NCBI GenBank assembly: GCA_022606425.2
Contig: JAHDVF020000060.1
Location: forward strand, 496,001-560,000
Direction of reading: 5' to 3'
DNA length: 64,000 nt
Source: Lepidostoma basale
Taxonomy: Eukaryota > Arthropoda > Insecta > Trichoptera > Lepidostomatidae
Below are positions 8,533 to 19,374 of the stretch, one piece after another. The notes under the pieces were generated by a model. It searched no databases and was not told where the DNA came from. It worked only from the letters and a program-made list of their open reading frames with translations. The translations under genes and the position numbers were made by a program. Positions within the stretch are counted from its first letter, which is position 1. The number at the start of each line of letters is the position of its first letter.

Positions 8533-8745
8533 TCTTAATGATCCTTTTATTATTTGGTTCATAACACTTTCATTCGGACCGCATTCACTTATTATATTTT
8601 CATCAAACACAGTTTTTCCACACACCCTTCTAAGAGATCTCATTTCTACTCTCATCCTTATTTTGCCAGTTCCATGTTTCGCTTCCATACATAAGGGTTG
8701 GTACAAGAACACCATGCGTGTGCACTGCCATTTTAGCGTCGTTTG
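8533..8745 (-). mobile_element. LINE-T internal fragment
   Basis: It encodes LVPTLMYGSETWNWQ-like, MRSLRRVCGKTVFDENIISE and CGPNESVMNQIIKGSLRRT. It is fused at its 3' side to LINE-F inside the shared motif LRxTMFG, suggesting a template jump between related LINE RNAs. Confidence 0.7.
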
Positions 8746-8769
8746 TTATTTGATCATATATAGTACTAC

Positions 8770-9035
8770 AGAGAGCCAGAGCCAATAGCGAGCAGTTATC
8801 GAGTGTGAAAAATAGAAAGGTCTCATATTTGGGTCATGTGCTAAGGGGAGAAAAATACCACCTCCTTCGACTGATATTAATGGGTAAAATGGAGGGACGT
8901 CGGGGAGTTGGTAGAATTCATTAAAAGAGTTCAGAACCTGTTCCAAGTGGCGCAGGACAGAGATGCCTTTGTTGCAGTGATCGCCAACGTTGGGGGGATC
9001 TGAAACGGCACCGAAAGAAGAAGATACAAATATCA
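8770..9035 (+). mobile_element. LINE-G C-terminal fragment
   Basis: It encodes SYLGHVLRGEKYHLLRLILM and GKMEGRRGVGR, then the terminal AEVIANVGGS-like segment with GAAGAAGA tail. A deletion removes the RQMSWLRNVREW block. Longer copies lie at 21.6 and 39.6 kb. Confidence 0.75.
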
Positions 9036-9344
9036 AAGAAGATACAAATAATTTCATTATTTCTTCATCCATGCGTTATACCTACGTTCCTTCCTAATGT
9101 CAGCATTTGAAGCTCATTTCTATAGGGTTGTGTATTATGTAAAAAAATGCGTATGGTAAACCCTAGTTACGGCAATGAAAGTCAGAGTATCCTCGGTATA
9201 TACATATTATGCACACAGATACCTTGCACCGAAACGCATTCGGGATTACAAAATTTATTATTACACCAGCATGGGCGCCTCGTGATTTCCAACACTGTAT
9301 AAAAAAAGAGTAACGATTTTTTAAAGTTTAAATCCTGGGGATTA

Positions 9345-10105
9345 TTTTGAAGTTAAGTTTGGAAGAACTTCTCTCTATGATTAAAGAACTTCATGACGCT
9401 TCCCTAAAGATCGGTCTAGAGATGAACATTAATAAGACCAAAATCATTAGTCCATCCAACAGCAACATCACCATGGAAAATAAAACAATAGAAGCTGTTG
9501 AGGAATACATATATCTCTGACATAAGATCAAACTAGGGAAGTAAAATCAGATAGCAGAGATCGCCAGGAGAATAGGATTAGGATGGGCAGCCTATGGAAA
9601 GATTAAATACATACTAAAGAATAAGGACATACCCATAAATCTGTAAAGAAAAGTATATGAAACATGTATCCTCCCCGTGATCACCTATGGCCTGGAAACC
9701 ATTACGCTAACTGCCAATACGGTACATAAACTAAAATGTGCGCAAAGGTCCATGGAAAGACAAATGTTAGGCGTATGTATAAAAGACAAAATAAGAAATG
9801 AAGAAATAAGACGGCGAACAGAAGTCATAGACATAATATACCTTGTCGCTAAGCAGAAATGACAGTGGGCAGGTCATGTCGCCAGACAGGGAACAGAGCG
9901 ATGGGCACCCAGAGTCCTCAAATGGAGACCATGGGATAGAAAAAGAGGAGTGGGCCGACCCCAAAAAAGATGGGCCGACGACATAATCCCTGTCGCGGGT
10001 AGAATGTGGCAAAGAAAAGCCCAACATAGAGTGGAGTGGAAGAAAATGGAAGTGGCCTATATCCAGCAGTTGAGAGAGATGGCTGAGGAAGAAGAAGAAA
10101 GTGTT
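9345..10105 (+). mobile_element. LINE-H C-terminal half
   Basis: In order: IGLEMNINKTKIISPS, the EAVEEYIYL block, AEIARRIGLGWAAYGKIKYI, PVITYGLETITLTANTVHKL, MLGVCIKDKIRNEEIRRRTE, QWAGHVARQGTERWAPRVL, KRGVGRPQKRWADDI and the tail EMAEEEEES coded by GAA repeats. Three or more stops (after YIYL, INL and AKQK) make it a pseudogene. The order of blocks is that of RTE-like LINEs downstream of the reverse-transcriptase thumb. Confidence 0.85.
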
Positions 10106-10224
10106 ATATCTCGTAATGCCATTTGAAGCTTTTTTTTTTAAATAGTTTCCCGTTGCTTTCGCATTTTTGTATGCAGCAGGATATTTTAATCCAATTACTG
10201 TGTTTCGTGAAAAACTCTCCGAGA

Positions 10225-10410
10225 TAAACTAACTAACTAACCGTCACGCCGTCTCCCCGAAGAGGTAGGCAGAAATAATGGACTCCCACACTTTTATTTC
10301 TTGACATATTTCTCTCGATTCCACAACATTCATACATCGTGTCATGCACGTGCGTCGACTTCTCTGACTCCTCACGTGGCCGATATTCAATATTTGATTT
10401 ATTTATCAAG
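10225..10410 (-). mobile_element. LINE-Ta 3' fragment
   Basis: Tail (AACT)n at 10227-10241, hairpin CCTCTTCGGGG in RNA sense (one stem base changed), then the usual C-terminal codons up to NIEYRPREES. 5'-truncated at ATTTATCAAG. Confidence 0.75.
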
Positions 10411-10650
10411 TAATAATTTGAATTCAAAAAAACTTCGATTTTCTCCGAAACTAATTCGAAAGAGTCTAAATGCACACGATGCGCATGCCCAAAAATGTGT
10501 CAGGGTTATTTTGAAATTTGTTCTGATTATTGTTGTTTAACAGTAGTGTAAAAAAACAAAAGGAGAACAGTTTGTTAATTGTGAAATTGTAATGTGTGAG
10601 AGAACATTAAAAGTTAATACTTATCACTGATTACGATTATACAGTGAAAA
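10410..10650. other. Unique stretch
   Basis: No recognisable element between two LINE-T copies. Confidence 0.4.
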
Positions 10651-11092
10651 ACTAACTAACTAACTAACCATCACTCCACCATTTTCTTTCCTGACATATT
10701 TCTCTGGCTACCTCAACATTCATACATCGTGTCATGCACGCGCGTCGATTTCTCTGACTCCTCACATGGCCAACATTCAATATTTAATTTATTTGATCGT
10801 GCCACGTTTTCCTGGGTCTTCCTCTATTTCTGGTTCCATTTAGATCGTTAACATATAATTTTTTACCATTATTTCTTCATTCATTCTTTCTGTATGTTCA
10901 AATCATCTTAAATCCTTTCATTATTTTGTTCATAACACCATTATTCGCACCGCATTCACATCTTTTATTTTCATTCGACACTCTATCATACACAGAGTAT
11001 CCATACATTCGTCTAAGAGATCTCATTTCTACAGCATTTATCCTACTTTCATCCTTCTTTTGCCAGTTCCATGCTTCGCTTCCTTACATTAT
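10651..11092 (-). mobile_element. LINE-Ta C-terminal fragment
   Basis: Four tail repeats, then a deletion that removes the hairpin (CATCACTCCACC joins ATTTTCTTTCC). Upstream codons are preserved up to SEAWNWQKKDES-like at 11080. Loss of the 3' hairpin makes it a useful contrast to intact copies. Confidence 0.75.
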
Positions 11093-11162
11093 AAAGTGAA
11101 CCTTTAAAAAAAAGGTAGAAAACCTTTACTTTCGTGATTTATTCACGAGTTGCTACTAGTTT

Positions 11163-11265
11163 TATTTATTGTTTTTTTATGTAAAACTCCATAATAAATA
11201 ATTTATACGAATGAGTACGTTTGTTTTATAGAAGTTTTATTATATTTTTTTGGGATTCCACTGCG
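11163..11265 (-). repeat. HHR-B flank fragment
   Basis: It matches the HHR-B consensus from TGTAAAACTCCATAATAAATAA through TTATAGAAGTTTTATTATAT to TGGGATTCCA, but the LINE-Tc junction removes the ribozyme-like core. Confidence 0.6.
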
Positions 11266-11267
11266 TT

Positions 11268-11545
11268 GGTTTGGACATGTAGAACGCATGGATGAAGAAA
11301 AAATTGCTAAGGAAGTATAAGTTAACGATGTAAATATATTCTGTGGAGTCGTGGATGATCGAATAAAACTTTGCATGATCAAATTAATCAAATTTTAAAA
11401 GTCGGCCATGATAGAAGTCGGAAGAGTCGACGTGCGTGAATGAATGTGGATGAGGCTAGAAGTGTGATGGGATCTAGTTGTGTGGCGGTCCATTACCTCT
11501 GCCTACCGCTCCGGGAAGCGGCGTGATGGTTTGTTGTTGTTGGTA
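11268..11545 (+). mobile_element. LINE-Tc 3' fragment
   Basis: It encodes ALRWFGHVERMDEEKIAKEV and later RSRKSRRA codons. The terminal hairpin (GCTCCGGGAAGC) is damaged and the tail is (GTT)n after GTGATGGTTTG. Confidence 0.75.
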
Positions 11546-11559
11546 TTGGAATTCATTGT

Positions 11560-12480
11560 ATCCCTCACATTTTTCAGTACGGCAATGCACAATATCCAAA
11601 CAGATGCAGTTTAACATTCTCGGGCTGTTTTCCCATCGGTGGGCAGATGGCTGACGATTGCGCCTTGGAAAACAAGCCCTCAAGGTCTTGTTCACTTGTT
11701 TAAACTTAACATGTACTTTCAGGGATTTGGTACCTTCGCTACTAGGAAAACATATACTTACTTACTCCCTATAACCATACGACTCTTAAAGAGTTTTTGC
11801 CTCCTTGATGATTTTCCTTCAAGCTTCTCGATCCTGCGCCTTTTGCTCCCAGCAGTCCGATTCGCCCAATCTAGCCAGACCAGCCAGAACACTGTCCATT
11901 AGGCGCTGTCTAGGCCTTCCTAGAGGTCTTGCTCCAGTTGGTATAGACGCGTACAGGGTCTTGATTGCTTTGGTCTCTCCGGCTCGGCAAACGTGCCCAA
12001 TCCATACCAGGCGACCGGTTCCAGCTGCAATATTTGGTCTAGGTCCCAGGATCATTTTCAGTATACTTTTCTCAAACCAATAGATTCTCTGTTGTTATTT
12101 TTGAGTTATTGTCCACGAATCAGAACCATATGTCACCACTGGTTTGATGGTGTTATAAATTCCCAGCTTGGTGTTTCTGGATAGAAGCTTGGACTTTAGG
12201 AACGTCCTCAAGGAGGCTGCAGCTCGTAGGCTTTAGTGAACTCTGTGTTCTAACTCCACGTGCATATCGTTGGCTTCCGTCATCACCTTACCGAGATGAG
12301 TGGACTCTCTAACTTGCTCAATTTCATCTACGTCCAGGCAAAATATCTCTCAGTGTTGAGGCTAGGTCATTATTATTCCTGGAAACACACATCCACTTGG
12401 TCTTATGTGCATTGACCTGCAAACCAATTCGGGCTGCTGTATCCTTCAATATTAGGAAAACATATACGAGTACAACCATA
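11560..12480 (-). mobile_element. LINE-I C-terminal region
   Basis: Minus-strand blocks, with frameshifts: AARIGLQVNAHKTKWMCVS near 12360-12440, then TKLGIYNTIKPVVTYGSD-like, and in one open frame MILGPRPNIAAGTGRLVWIG, HVCRAGETKAIKTLYASIP and TGARPLGRPRQRLMDSVL (11819-12055). The WxGHVxR and GRPRxR motifs identify a LINE. The 3' part (11560-11820) has few landmarks and ends near GGAAAACATATA. Confidence 0.7.
12466..12473 (+). other. TA-CGAG-TA insertion in LINE-I
   Basis: The LINE-I segment at about 11750 reads GGAAAACATATACTTAC. The related segment here reads GGAAAACATA-TACGAGTA-CAACC, again TA replaced by TA-CGAG-TA. Confidence 0.45.
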
Positions 12481-12519
12481 TACTTTGAAAACACATCAAC
12501 TTATTTTAACAATTATTTA

Positions 12520-12660
12520 AGTTAAAAAGAGAGAAGAGTGGTTAAAAAGATGTTTACAAGCGGTGTGAGTGAAAAGAGAAACCGCGGGCGACCAAGGAAA
12601 CTGTGGCATGACTAAATTAATAAATTATTAAAAGGCGGCTATATTCGAAGTAAGCAGAAA
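12520..12660 (+). mobile_element. LINE-Tb fragment
   Basis: It encodes RVVKKMFTSGVSEKRNRGRP and LWHD*INKLLKGGYIRSKQ. It fuses at AGCAGAAAGAATGGACTGCC to an oppositely oriented NA1 3' segment. Confidence 0.7.
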
Positions 12661-12780
12661 GAATGGACTGCCACACTTTAACCGATGCGGCACTTCATCC
12701 TTCTCTTTTCGCCCCCGCGGGAGACGCGGTGTGATGGGTTGCGAACCTCAACGCCACCAATAGGCATCTCCCGCTCAATA
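12661..12780 (-). mobile_element. NA1 3' segment
   Basis: It shares GATGCGGCACTTCATCCTTC, CGCGGGAGACGCGGTGTGA and CCAATAGGCATCTCCCGC with the NA1 copies at 1.4 and 46.7 kb. Both ends are truncated by neighbouring elements. Confidence 0.7.
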
Positions 12781-12945
12781 TTTAAATGAATGATTTTGGA
12801 AATTATTTTATTATCTTTAATATGAGCACAAAATAATCCATTATTATGAAGAAGGAATCTGGTCGCGTCCAGGCTCGAACCCAAGTCCTCTGAATCGGGA
12901 GCCAAGCGTTCTATCCCTATACTACTACCCGACTAACTCTCGAAA
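12781..12945 (-). mobile_element. SINE S1
   Basis: The minus strand starts GTCGGGTAGTAGTATAGGGA and carries box B GGGTTCGAGCC inside a tRNA-like head ending CTGGACGCGACCAGATTCC, then a short body (GCTCATATT, ATTAGAATTTATT in relatives). A-rich end at left. Closest sister is 24.62-24.80 kb. Confidence 0.7.
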
Positions 12946-13082
12946 TTAAATATCTTACAAATCTGCACACGCTTTTCCTGGAAGAAAGAATCACCATGTC
13001 ACACATTTCGTTTTTTGGGCGGTTTTACTCTATTTTTATATTATTCACACTGCTTGTATACAACTTTTTAACAAGCTTATAT
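12946..13082. other. Unique spacer
   Basis: No recognisable element. Confidence 0.4.
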
Positions 13083-13625
13083 AACTAACTAATTAACCAT
13101 CACGCCGTCTCCCCGAAGGGGTAGGCAGAAAGAATGGACTGCCACACCTTTCTTTCCTGACATATTTCTCTCGCTTCCTCAACATTCATACATCGTGTCA
13201 TGCACGCGCGTCGATTTCTCTGACTCCTCACATGGCCGACATTCAATATTTGATTTATTTGATCGTGCCACGTTTTCCTTGGTCTTCCTCTATTTCTGGT
13301 ACCATTTACATCATTAACATATAATTTTTTTACCATTTTTTTCTTCATTCATTCTTTCCATATGTCCAAACCATCTTAATGATCCTTTCATTATTTTGTT
13401 CATGACACCATCATTCGCACCGCATTCACTTCTTATATTTTCATTCGACACTCTATCATATACAGAATATCCACACATTCGTCTAAGAGATCTCATTTCT
13501 ACTGCATTTATTCTACTTTCATCCTTCCTTTGCCAGTTCCATGCTTCGCTTCCATACATAAGGGTCGGTAGAAGAACACCATTGTGCACTGCCATTCTAG
13601 CTTTTTTGGATATAAGCTTATATAG
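13083..13625 (-). mobile_element. LINE-Ta C-terminal fragment, long copy
   Basis: From the 3' side: short tail, hairpin CCCCTTCGGGG, stop, then in reverse ILSAYPFGETA, CMNVEEAREICQERKVWQS, the NQILNVGHVRSQRNRR block, GTRNRGRPRKTWHDQ, and after a frameshift near 13330 GSLRWFGHMERMNEEK, MCGYSVYDRVSNENI and AWNWQRKDESRINAVEM, up to LISKKARMAVHNGVLLP. Two long frames (82 and 114 codons) overlap at one frameshift. Confidence 0.85.
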
Positions 13626-13849
13626 TTCCATATATCCATATTCCTCTCCTGGTGTCATTTCAGATTGACTTTGACAATCATTTAAGATTAGGCATTGTTC
13701 ATGGCAGTTTGAAACAGTCAGTAGTTGACCTCTAGTTTACCCTCAATTATCCAGTGCATCAATTCATTTTTTTTATCCCCTAAGCACACGATCGAAATGT
13801 GACACTTTACAGGCTTTTATGCTGTCCATATATATCCAAACCGTCATAA

Positions 13850-14010
13850 ATACTTACTTACTAACTTCAGATAACCACCCAACTTTGAATTAGTTGGTCT
13901 ACTTAATGCTGTTCCAAGCTCCTCGAACCTGCGCTTTTTGCTCTAACAGTCCCTTTCGGGCAGTCTTAAATACTATAATATTATCAATAACACTGTCTTG
14001 GCCTTTCTAT
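13850..14010 (-). mobile_element. LINE-I relic
   Basis: TTCCAAGCTCCTCGAACCTGCGC, TTTTTGCTC and CACTGTCTTGGCCTTTC parallel the LINE-I sequence at 11.82-11.92 kb. Heavily decayed. Confidence 0.5.
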
Positions 14011-14029
14011 AAATCAAAGTATTTCTATT

Positions 14030-14310
14030 ACGATAATGTTGCCGACATCATGGTTTGTATAACAAAATTTAAGTGGCAATAAGCTAAATATATAGACAGA
14101 CAGGGAAGAATCTGATGGACACCGAGAATGTTGGTAAGGATGTCTTGGACAAAGAAAAGAATTGTCGGGAGGCCACATAAAAAATGGATTGATGACATTG
14201 TTCGAATAGCTGGGAAGAACTGGATGCAGAAGGGACAAGACAGGGACGAGTGAAGAAAAATAGAAGGCTTATAGCAATGGAGAAAGAAGGCTGAATGCGA
14301 AGAATAACAT
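14030..14310 (+). mobile_element. LINE-H-like C-terminal relic
   Basis: Codons read KKRIVGRPHKKWIDDIVRIA and GKNWMQKGQDRDE, matching the GVGRPQKRWADDIIPVAG block of LINE-H, with stops in the WAGHxxR region. A GAA-rich end (GCGAAGAATAAC) stands in for the tail. Confidence 0.65.
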
Positions 14311-15495
14311 TGATGCATTTATCTGCTTTACATTCCTTCCTTAATTCTTTATTTTCAGTTTTATGATATATTCTATTTCTGCGCATACTTCTTAATGATC
14401 TAATTTTCACGGATTTTATTAAACCTTTTGTCCATTAACTATTGCCTTGTGCTTATGCTAAACAGTACTTTGATAGGCCCTTTTTATCACCTATTTAGAA
14501 GAATCTGTACCGCTTATCTTACATCACTAAATAAAAATTAATAAATACACATGTTTAAACAAGATCGTATAATCCTAGGAGTTGAAGAAGAGAAACATTT
14601 GCACTCTAGCAAGGGAGTACCTCAAGGGTTTGAATTGGTACTCATTTTATATTCCTTTTTTTAAGTGTTTATATAACAAACTAAAAACGAACAATCAATT
14701 TTTAATACAAATTATGTAAAATTCTGACAAAGTATCAAAGACCTAATTTTCATAACGCTTTAGATACGAACATAAATTATAAAACACTCCATAACAAACA
14801 CAGACCTTTCTAAACTCAAATTACATGCGCGATCACAAAATTGTAATAAAAGAGAAATGCATAGAAACGAGACAAATTGCCATACGGCCGCTTAGAATCC
14901 AAAAAAGTAAACCATAGAAATGTGGGTCATAGACAAGCGGCAGAGAAGAGAGGCGGGCTAGTCGAATTAAGAACACCGCAGACTTGACCTTGATTTTGAA
15001 TTTACGAATGGCGAACGAGTTGTGAAATCGAACGAGTTGGCTTTCGAGGAGAGTAGCGGCTAATAAATTTTAAGAATACGTAAAAAAGTACAATTCATTA
15101 CTATAGGACACGATTTTTACTATGAAAATCGTTTAATGCTTTTTGTTATATTTTCACAGTTGTGGTGGATTTTGTGGTATTATTTGGAGGCGGAAGAAAA
15201 GTGGAAGCCTTTTTTTATCTCTCGTTTTAAAATGGCTGTTAATATAGATTGTTTTATGGCTATTGCTTTCTCCTAAAAGATGTGTGTGAATAAATCACAC
15301 GGTTTATTAATTAGAAGAGCACAATTTTATTTCTAATAATTATCAACATGGCCATGATAGTAAGTCGAGGAAATTGTTTTCTAATCTCGTGTGTTCATGA
15401 TCTTGAAACGAAATGGCGGTTGGATGATGTGGAACATATTCGTTTAGACAACATTTTGAATGTATACAAATTCTTGTAGACAAATACTGGATTTT
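14311..15495. other. Longest stretch without recognised repeats in the left half
   Basis: About 1.2 kb with no LINE, SINE or TIR that I recognise. A moderately GC-rich part (14820-15060) with GCGGGCTAGTCGAATTAAG and GTGCGC-type motifs lies within AT-rich DNA. No ORF above 60 codons. It could hold a non-coding host exon; nothing proves it. Confidence 0.3.
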
Positions 15496-15499
15496 ACCC

Positions 15500-15757
15500 A
15501 TTACTGGATTAATTGTATCTCAATAGAGACGAAGATGTAAATTGTTTTCTGGGAACAGAATGTGGCGACCGAGGACTTATGAGCTGTCATTGGTTGGGTT
15601 GAGCGATCGCTTTATGTTTAACAACATTCCCCATTCCGCCCTTCTTACGACCACCACGGCTGACAATTTTTTGGAAGTTGTATATATGCTAAGATGCCGC
15701 GCCTAGCTAAACATTCTTTAGTTCACTCTACACTTGCGTCATCCATTAATATGTAGA
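15500..15757 (-). repeat. Repeat X, copy 2
   Basis: Minus-strand match to copy 1 over GAGATACAA, GGACTTATGA, CCCATTCCGCC and TTGGAAGTTGTATATATGC. Landmarks are in the same order. The inner end reaches ACACTTGCGTCATC rather than the ATGGCGCTAGTG of copy 1. Confidence 0.65.
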
Positions 15758-15759
15758 GT

Positions 15760-15948
15760 CTGAGATGATAGAGATGTAGTGTCTCTTGACATGAGATAGG
15801 AAGCTAATCTATCGTCATTTTATTGTCACGTAAATTCTACACCACACGAAAGATAGTGTGATAATTATTCTGCTATCGCTTGGAATCGAACTCGGGACCT
15901 TCAGTGTGGCAGTCATATCTCTTGACACTTTGTCACGAAGGTCGTCGT
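15760..15948 (-). mobile_element. SINE S2
   Basis: The head at 15900-15948 (minus strand: GACCTTCGTGACAAAGTG, box B GAGTTCGATTCC) is followed by the S2 body to about 15785. Box A is mutated, and the A tail is not visible where repeat X begins. Confidence 0.75.
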
Positions 15949-15949
15949 A

Positions 15950-16005
15950 TTTCTGCCTACCCCTGCGGGGAGACAGTGTGATGGTAAGTTAGTTACTGCT
16001 CTATC
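15950..16005 (+). mobile_element. LINE-T 3' terminus
   Basis: Only TTTCTGCCTACCCC-TGCG-GGGAGAC-AGTGTGATGG and a short tail are left. It sits between two S2 SINEs. Confidence 0.65.
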
Positions 16006-16017
16006 CTGAAAAACCTC

Positions 16018-16262
16018 TTAAGCTTTTTTTTTCTTGTATACACCAGGTCGTTTGAACCAAATAGGTATATACAATTTATTTCAGCTATTATATTGATTCT
16101 CGTGCCATGTGATAGGTAGCCAATCTATCGCAATTTTATTGTCACCTTAATTCTACACCAGACCAAAGACAGTGTGACAATCACACTGCCATCGCCGGGA
16201 ATCGAACCCGGGACCTTCTGTATGAAAGTCAGTGCTCTTACCACTCTGCCACGAAGGTCGAC
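16018..16262 (-). mobile_element. SINE S2, near full-length
   Basis: The minus strand carries the complete head (box A TGGCAGAGTGG, box B GGTTCGATTCC), the body, and the end CTGGTGTATACAAG followed by an A run at 16020-16032. Confidence 0.85.
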
Positions 16263-16640
16263 ATTCTCTATTAACATACATCGTAACATGCACGCTCGAT
16301 TTTTCCAATTTCGAATGTAGCCGCCTTTTTGTAATTTATTAATTTGGCGATGCAACCATGTTCAACAGTTTGATTGCTCTCTCCGCCGACATCACCAGAG
16401 GCAGGTTGGTTATGCATGTTAGGAGCTAAAACATTGTGCTTCTTTTTCTGCTCACACTTCTTGTATTTAACTTTTTAACCATTCTTGTCTCATTCATTCT
16501 TTTTATATATCGAAATTTTACTAAGGATGCAATCATCTGCCTTACATTTGCCAGTTAAAACTTGTTTTAAATCTAAAATGGACATTCGACCTCAGAAAAT
16601 CCATCCGGGGTGACGATGTGATGGTTAGTTAGTTTGATCA
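16263..16640 (-). mobile_element. Mosaic of LINE-Tb, LINE-Q and LINE-T pieces
   Basis: 16263-16365 encodes the LINE-Tb segment NKLQKGGYIRNWKN with CMLRCMLIENV. 16370-16430 matches the LINE-Q block PLVMSAERAIKLLN-like. 16440-16560 resembles decayed LINE-Tb codons. GATGTGATGGTTAGTTAGTT at about 16613 is a plus-strand LINE-T end. Boundaries are approximate. Confidence 0.45.
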
Positions 16641-16734
16641 TATATTATGTAATCAAATACTCGAATATAGCAACAGCGAAGCATTGTCCGGTCCGCAAGT
16701 TTAACAGCTTCCACTTTTAAGGAAGTTCCAAATC

Positions 16735-17470
16735 AAATCAAATCAGTTTATTAACTCAAAAGACATTACAAACAGCAAAATGTTTAAGGCATCTATTGAG
16801 TACAGATAAAATACGATATAATATATATAATACCAGGAACGCATTAGAGATGATTCAACATTAGGAAGACAAGATACTTTCTAAAGTCAAGAGTATTTGT
16901 CTCCTAAACGTATCTTCACTAATATGAAAGACGTCGATCTCTGAGGAGACCGCGTTCGGCAGACAAATTGCTCTTCCCACCGGTGTCACCAGAGGCAGAT
17001 TGGTTCTGGTGGCCGGTAGGTAAAACAATCTGTGCTGTCGCTGTCGGAGAAATCTATCAGGGACAAAAAGACCAACACCCTCTAGCACGACTGAGTTCTC
17101 GAAATATCCCCTGATTAATTTAAAGAAATGGGTAATATCTCATATCCCATCTCTTCGAAGCTGTAAAGAATTGGTTCCGAGCATTCCTAAAAGGAATGCC
17201 GTGGGTTAGAGCCACAGATAACTACTATACTCCCTCATGCAGAGATACCTCGGAATTTTTTTCTGAACCCTCTCCAGCATAACGGAATATCTCGCCTCGT
17301 GAGAATATCTGAAAATTCTTCCGTTTCGAATGATGAAGCCCAACATCCTCAGTGCAATGTCACAAATCCTCTCGATATGTGCATAAAAAGTCAGCCTACT
17401 CTTATAGATGATTCCGCGATTCTTCATCGCATCTTGTATTCCTAAAGTCGAACCATCTCTCATGCGTTCC
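16735..17470 (-). mobile_element. LINE-Q (Jockey-like) C-terminus and 3' tail
   Basis: (TTTGA)n tail in RNA sense at 16735-16748. Upstream, in reverse, come SEIDVFHISEDTFRRQILL, RTNLPLVTPVGRAICLPN and GVGLFVPDRFLRQRQHRLF. Then come the NPRHSFLLGMLGTNSL-like block and RIGRIF, LTFYAHIERICDIALRMLGF and DLGIIYKSR-like segments. A deletion removes SDPNVLRVLYNALFRSRLD. C-terminal motifs fit the Jockey/CR1 group. Two frames are used, so it is a pseudogene. Confidence 0.85.
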
Positions 17471-17584
17471 TGGTATTATATGTTTTATTGTACCTGTTCT
17501 CAAAAGATGCCTTTAACTATAATACAATTGTTGTTTGTAAGATCCTTTTAGAAAATGAACTGATTTGATTGGATTTGAAAGCAC

Positions 17585-17770
17585 AGTATATTCTTCTTCT
17601 TCTTTAACAGCCGTTGTCGTCTTCTGCTGGACATAGGCCTCCCCCATACTTCTCCATGTATGATATGTCATAGTATTACAACGGGTATCATCATGGGTAG
17701 TTGGCATTACAATGCCACGCTTGCCAGACGGGTTGGCGAGGTGTCCTTCCACGTTAGCCTATGCATCAAT
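17585..17770 (-). mobile_element. LINE 3' tail fragment
   Basis: GAA-rich end and the block TTCTGCTGGACATAGGCCTCCCCC, which in minus-strand translation is the GGGLCPAEDDNGC-like terminal segment seen in several insect LINEs. The rest is not assignable. Confidence 0.5.
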
Positions 17771-17959
17771 ATTATCCACCGAGGATAATTACTCGATCTC
17801 TAACATTTTGCATAGTTTCCAGGGGACACCAAAGTCGGGGAGGTGTGGATAGGTACTTGGGATCAGATCGATCCTCCAGCGTACATGGCCATCACCACAA
17901 TGATGACCATGCACCGCTCGAAGAGTCAATAGGATCCCCCTTACTCCCCCGCGCAGTAT
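17771..17959. other. Unassigned short stretch
   Basis: GC-richer sequence between two LINE tails. It could be an unrecognised LINE part. Confidence 0.35.
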
Positions 17960-18340
17960 ATTCATCATCATCAGCCGTCTGTATTCCACTGCTGAATGTA
18001 GGCCTCTCCCAAAGCCCGCCACCGCCCCCTATCCATTGCCGCTCCCATCCATCCATGTCCAGCAATCCTCTTCAGATCGTCGGTCCAGCGGGCAGGGGGA
18101 TGTCCAACTCTACGGAATCCTGTACGCGGTCTCCACTCCAGAACCCGTCTTCCCCATCAGCTGTCGGTTCTCCGACAGATATGGCCAGCCCACCGCCACT
18201 TCAGCCCGCCTATCTGTAGAGCCACCTCAGTCACCTTGGTTTGTTGTCGAATAAATTCGTTTCTAAATCTGTCCCTCAAGGTTATTCCAAGCATGGCTCT
18301 TTCCATGGCGCGCTGGGCAGCCTTGAATCTTGCCGCAGTA
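17960..18340 (-). mobile_element. LINE-J C-terminal fragment
   Basis: (ATG)n-type tail at 17960-17975. The minus strand carries, in split frames, AKRFKAAQRAMERAMLGITL, RDRFRNEFIRQQTKVTEVAL and GGLKWRWAGHICR. The same block is present at 38.82-38.94 kb in the longer LINE-J copy. Confidence 0.7.
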
Positions 18341-18717
18341 TATTGATCTTTATAAAGTATGTAAAGGTATAAAGTATGGATGTCAGGTTATGATAGTGAA
18401 TAAGCTGAACGCAATAAGGGAAACTAGAATTGTTAGCCATGACAGAATGTGTTACAACGCTGGGACCAGGCCGGACCGTGTAATACTAGGTGAAACCGGT
18501 GCCGTAACTCGCAGCTCTGGGAGAAATGCAACAATTATGCTTTCCTGATGAAAGTAACGCAACGATTACCCGCCTAGAAAGTGTGGCCCCAATACCATCG
18601 CGAGATCTCCTCTCAGATCTGCGACCAACTCAAAGATAACGGCAATGCTAAGACGCGTTGAAATTACGTTCAAGCCTGGTTAGAATTACGAAATAAAACC
18701 AGAAATTTGAAGTGTAA
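18341..18717. other. Unique stretch
   Basis: No recognised element. One ORF of 72 codons without domain signature. Confidence 0.4.
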
Positions 18718-19170
18718 AACTAACTAACTAACTAACCATCGCAGAGAGGATGGATCGCCACACTGGCCTGTCCTGGCATACCTCTCGGGCTTCCTCTACA
18801 TTCATACATCGTACCATGCACGCACGTCGATTGTTCCGACTTCGAATGTGGCCGCCTTTTAGTAATTGATTAATTTGGCCATGCTACGTTTTCCTCGGTC
18901 GTCCTCGGCTTCTTTTCCCACTCACGCTGCTTGTGTTCAACTTTTTAACCATTCTACTCTCATCCATTTGTTCCATATGTCCAAACCATCTCAGGGATCC
19001 TTTCTTAATTCTATCCATGATGCAGATGCGGTATTCTATCATACAACGTTTTCCCGTACATTCTTCTTAGTGATCTCATTTCTACGGCGTTTATCCAGCT
19101 TTCATCCTTCTTTTGCCAGCTCCAAGCTTCACTTCCATACATGAGGATTGGAACTAGAACTCCATTGTGT
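18718..19170 (-). mobile_element. LINE-Tb C-terminal fragment
   Basis: Tail (AACT)n, a deletion that removes the hairpin (AACCATCGCAGAGAGG), then the Tb signature GGHIRSRNNRRACMVRCMNV, SGKRSRGRPRKTWHDQINQ in decayed form, LRWFGHMEQMDESRMVKKLN and SEAWSWQKKDESWINAVEM. The 5' edge is at about HNGVLVPILMYG. Confidence 0.8.
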
Positions 19171-19374
19171 ATTATTATTTTTATTATTATTCTGATGACT
19201 AATATTTTAAGTGCGCCGTTTCGTAAAATCAATTACTCCAAGGGCGCACTAGGAAATGACTGACCGAACAGTGCAGTCTACAGAAGTCTAACACTATCCT
19301 CATACTTAATACTAACATGGAGGCTATTCCACGCCAACGGACCCGCAACGCTGAAAGCACTATCATTTTTATTT

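Noticed and set aside
16190..16262. tRNA-like sequence with good A and B boxes
   Set aside because: It is the head of SINE S2, repeated many times in the window with the same body attached, and does not fold into a full tRNA.
17761..18219. 152-codon plus-strand ORF rich in P and S
   Set aside because: It is antisense to the LINE-J and LINE tail fragments; the opposite strand carries the recognisable WAGH-type blocks.
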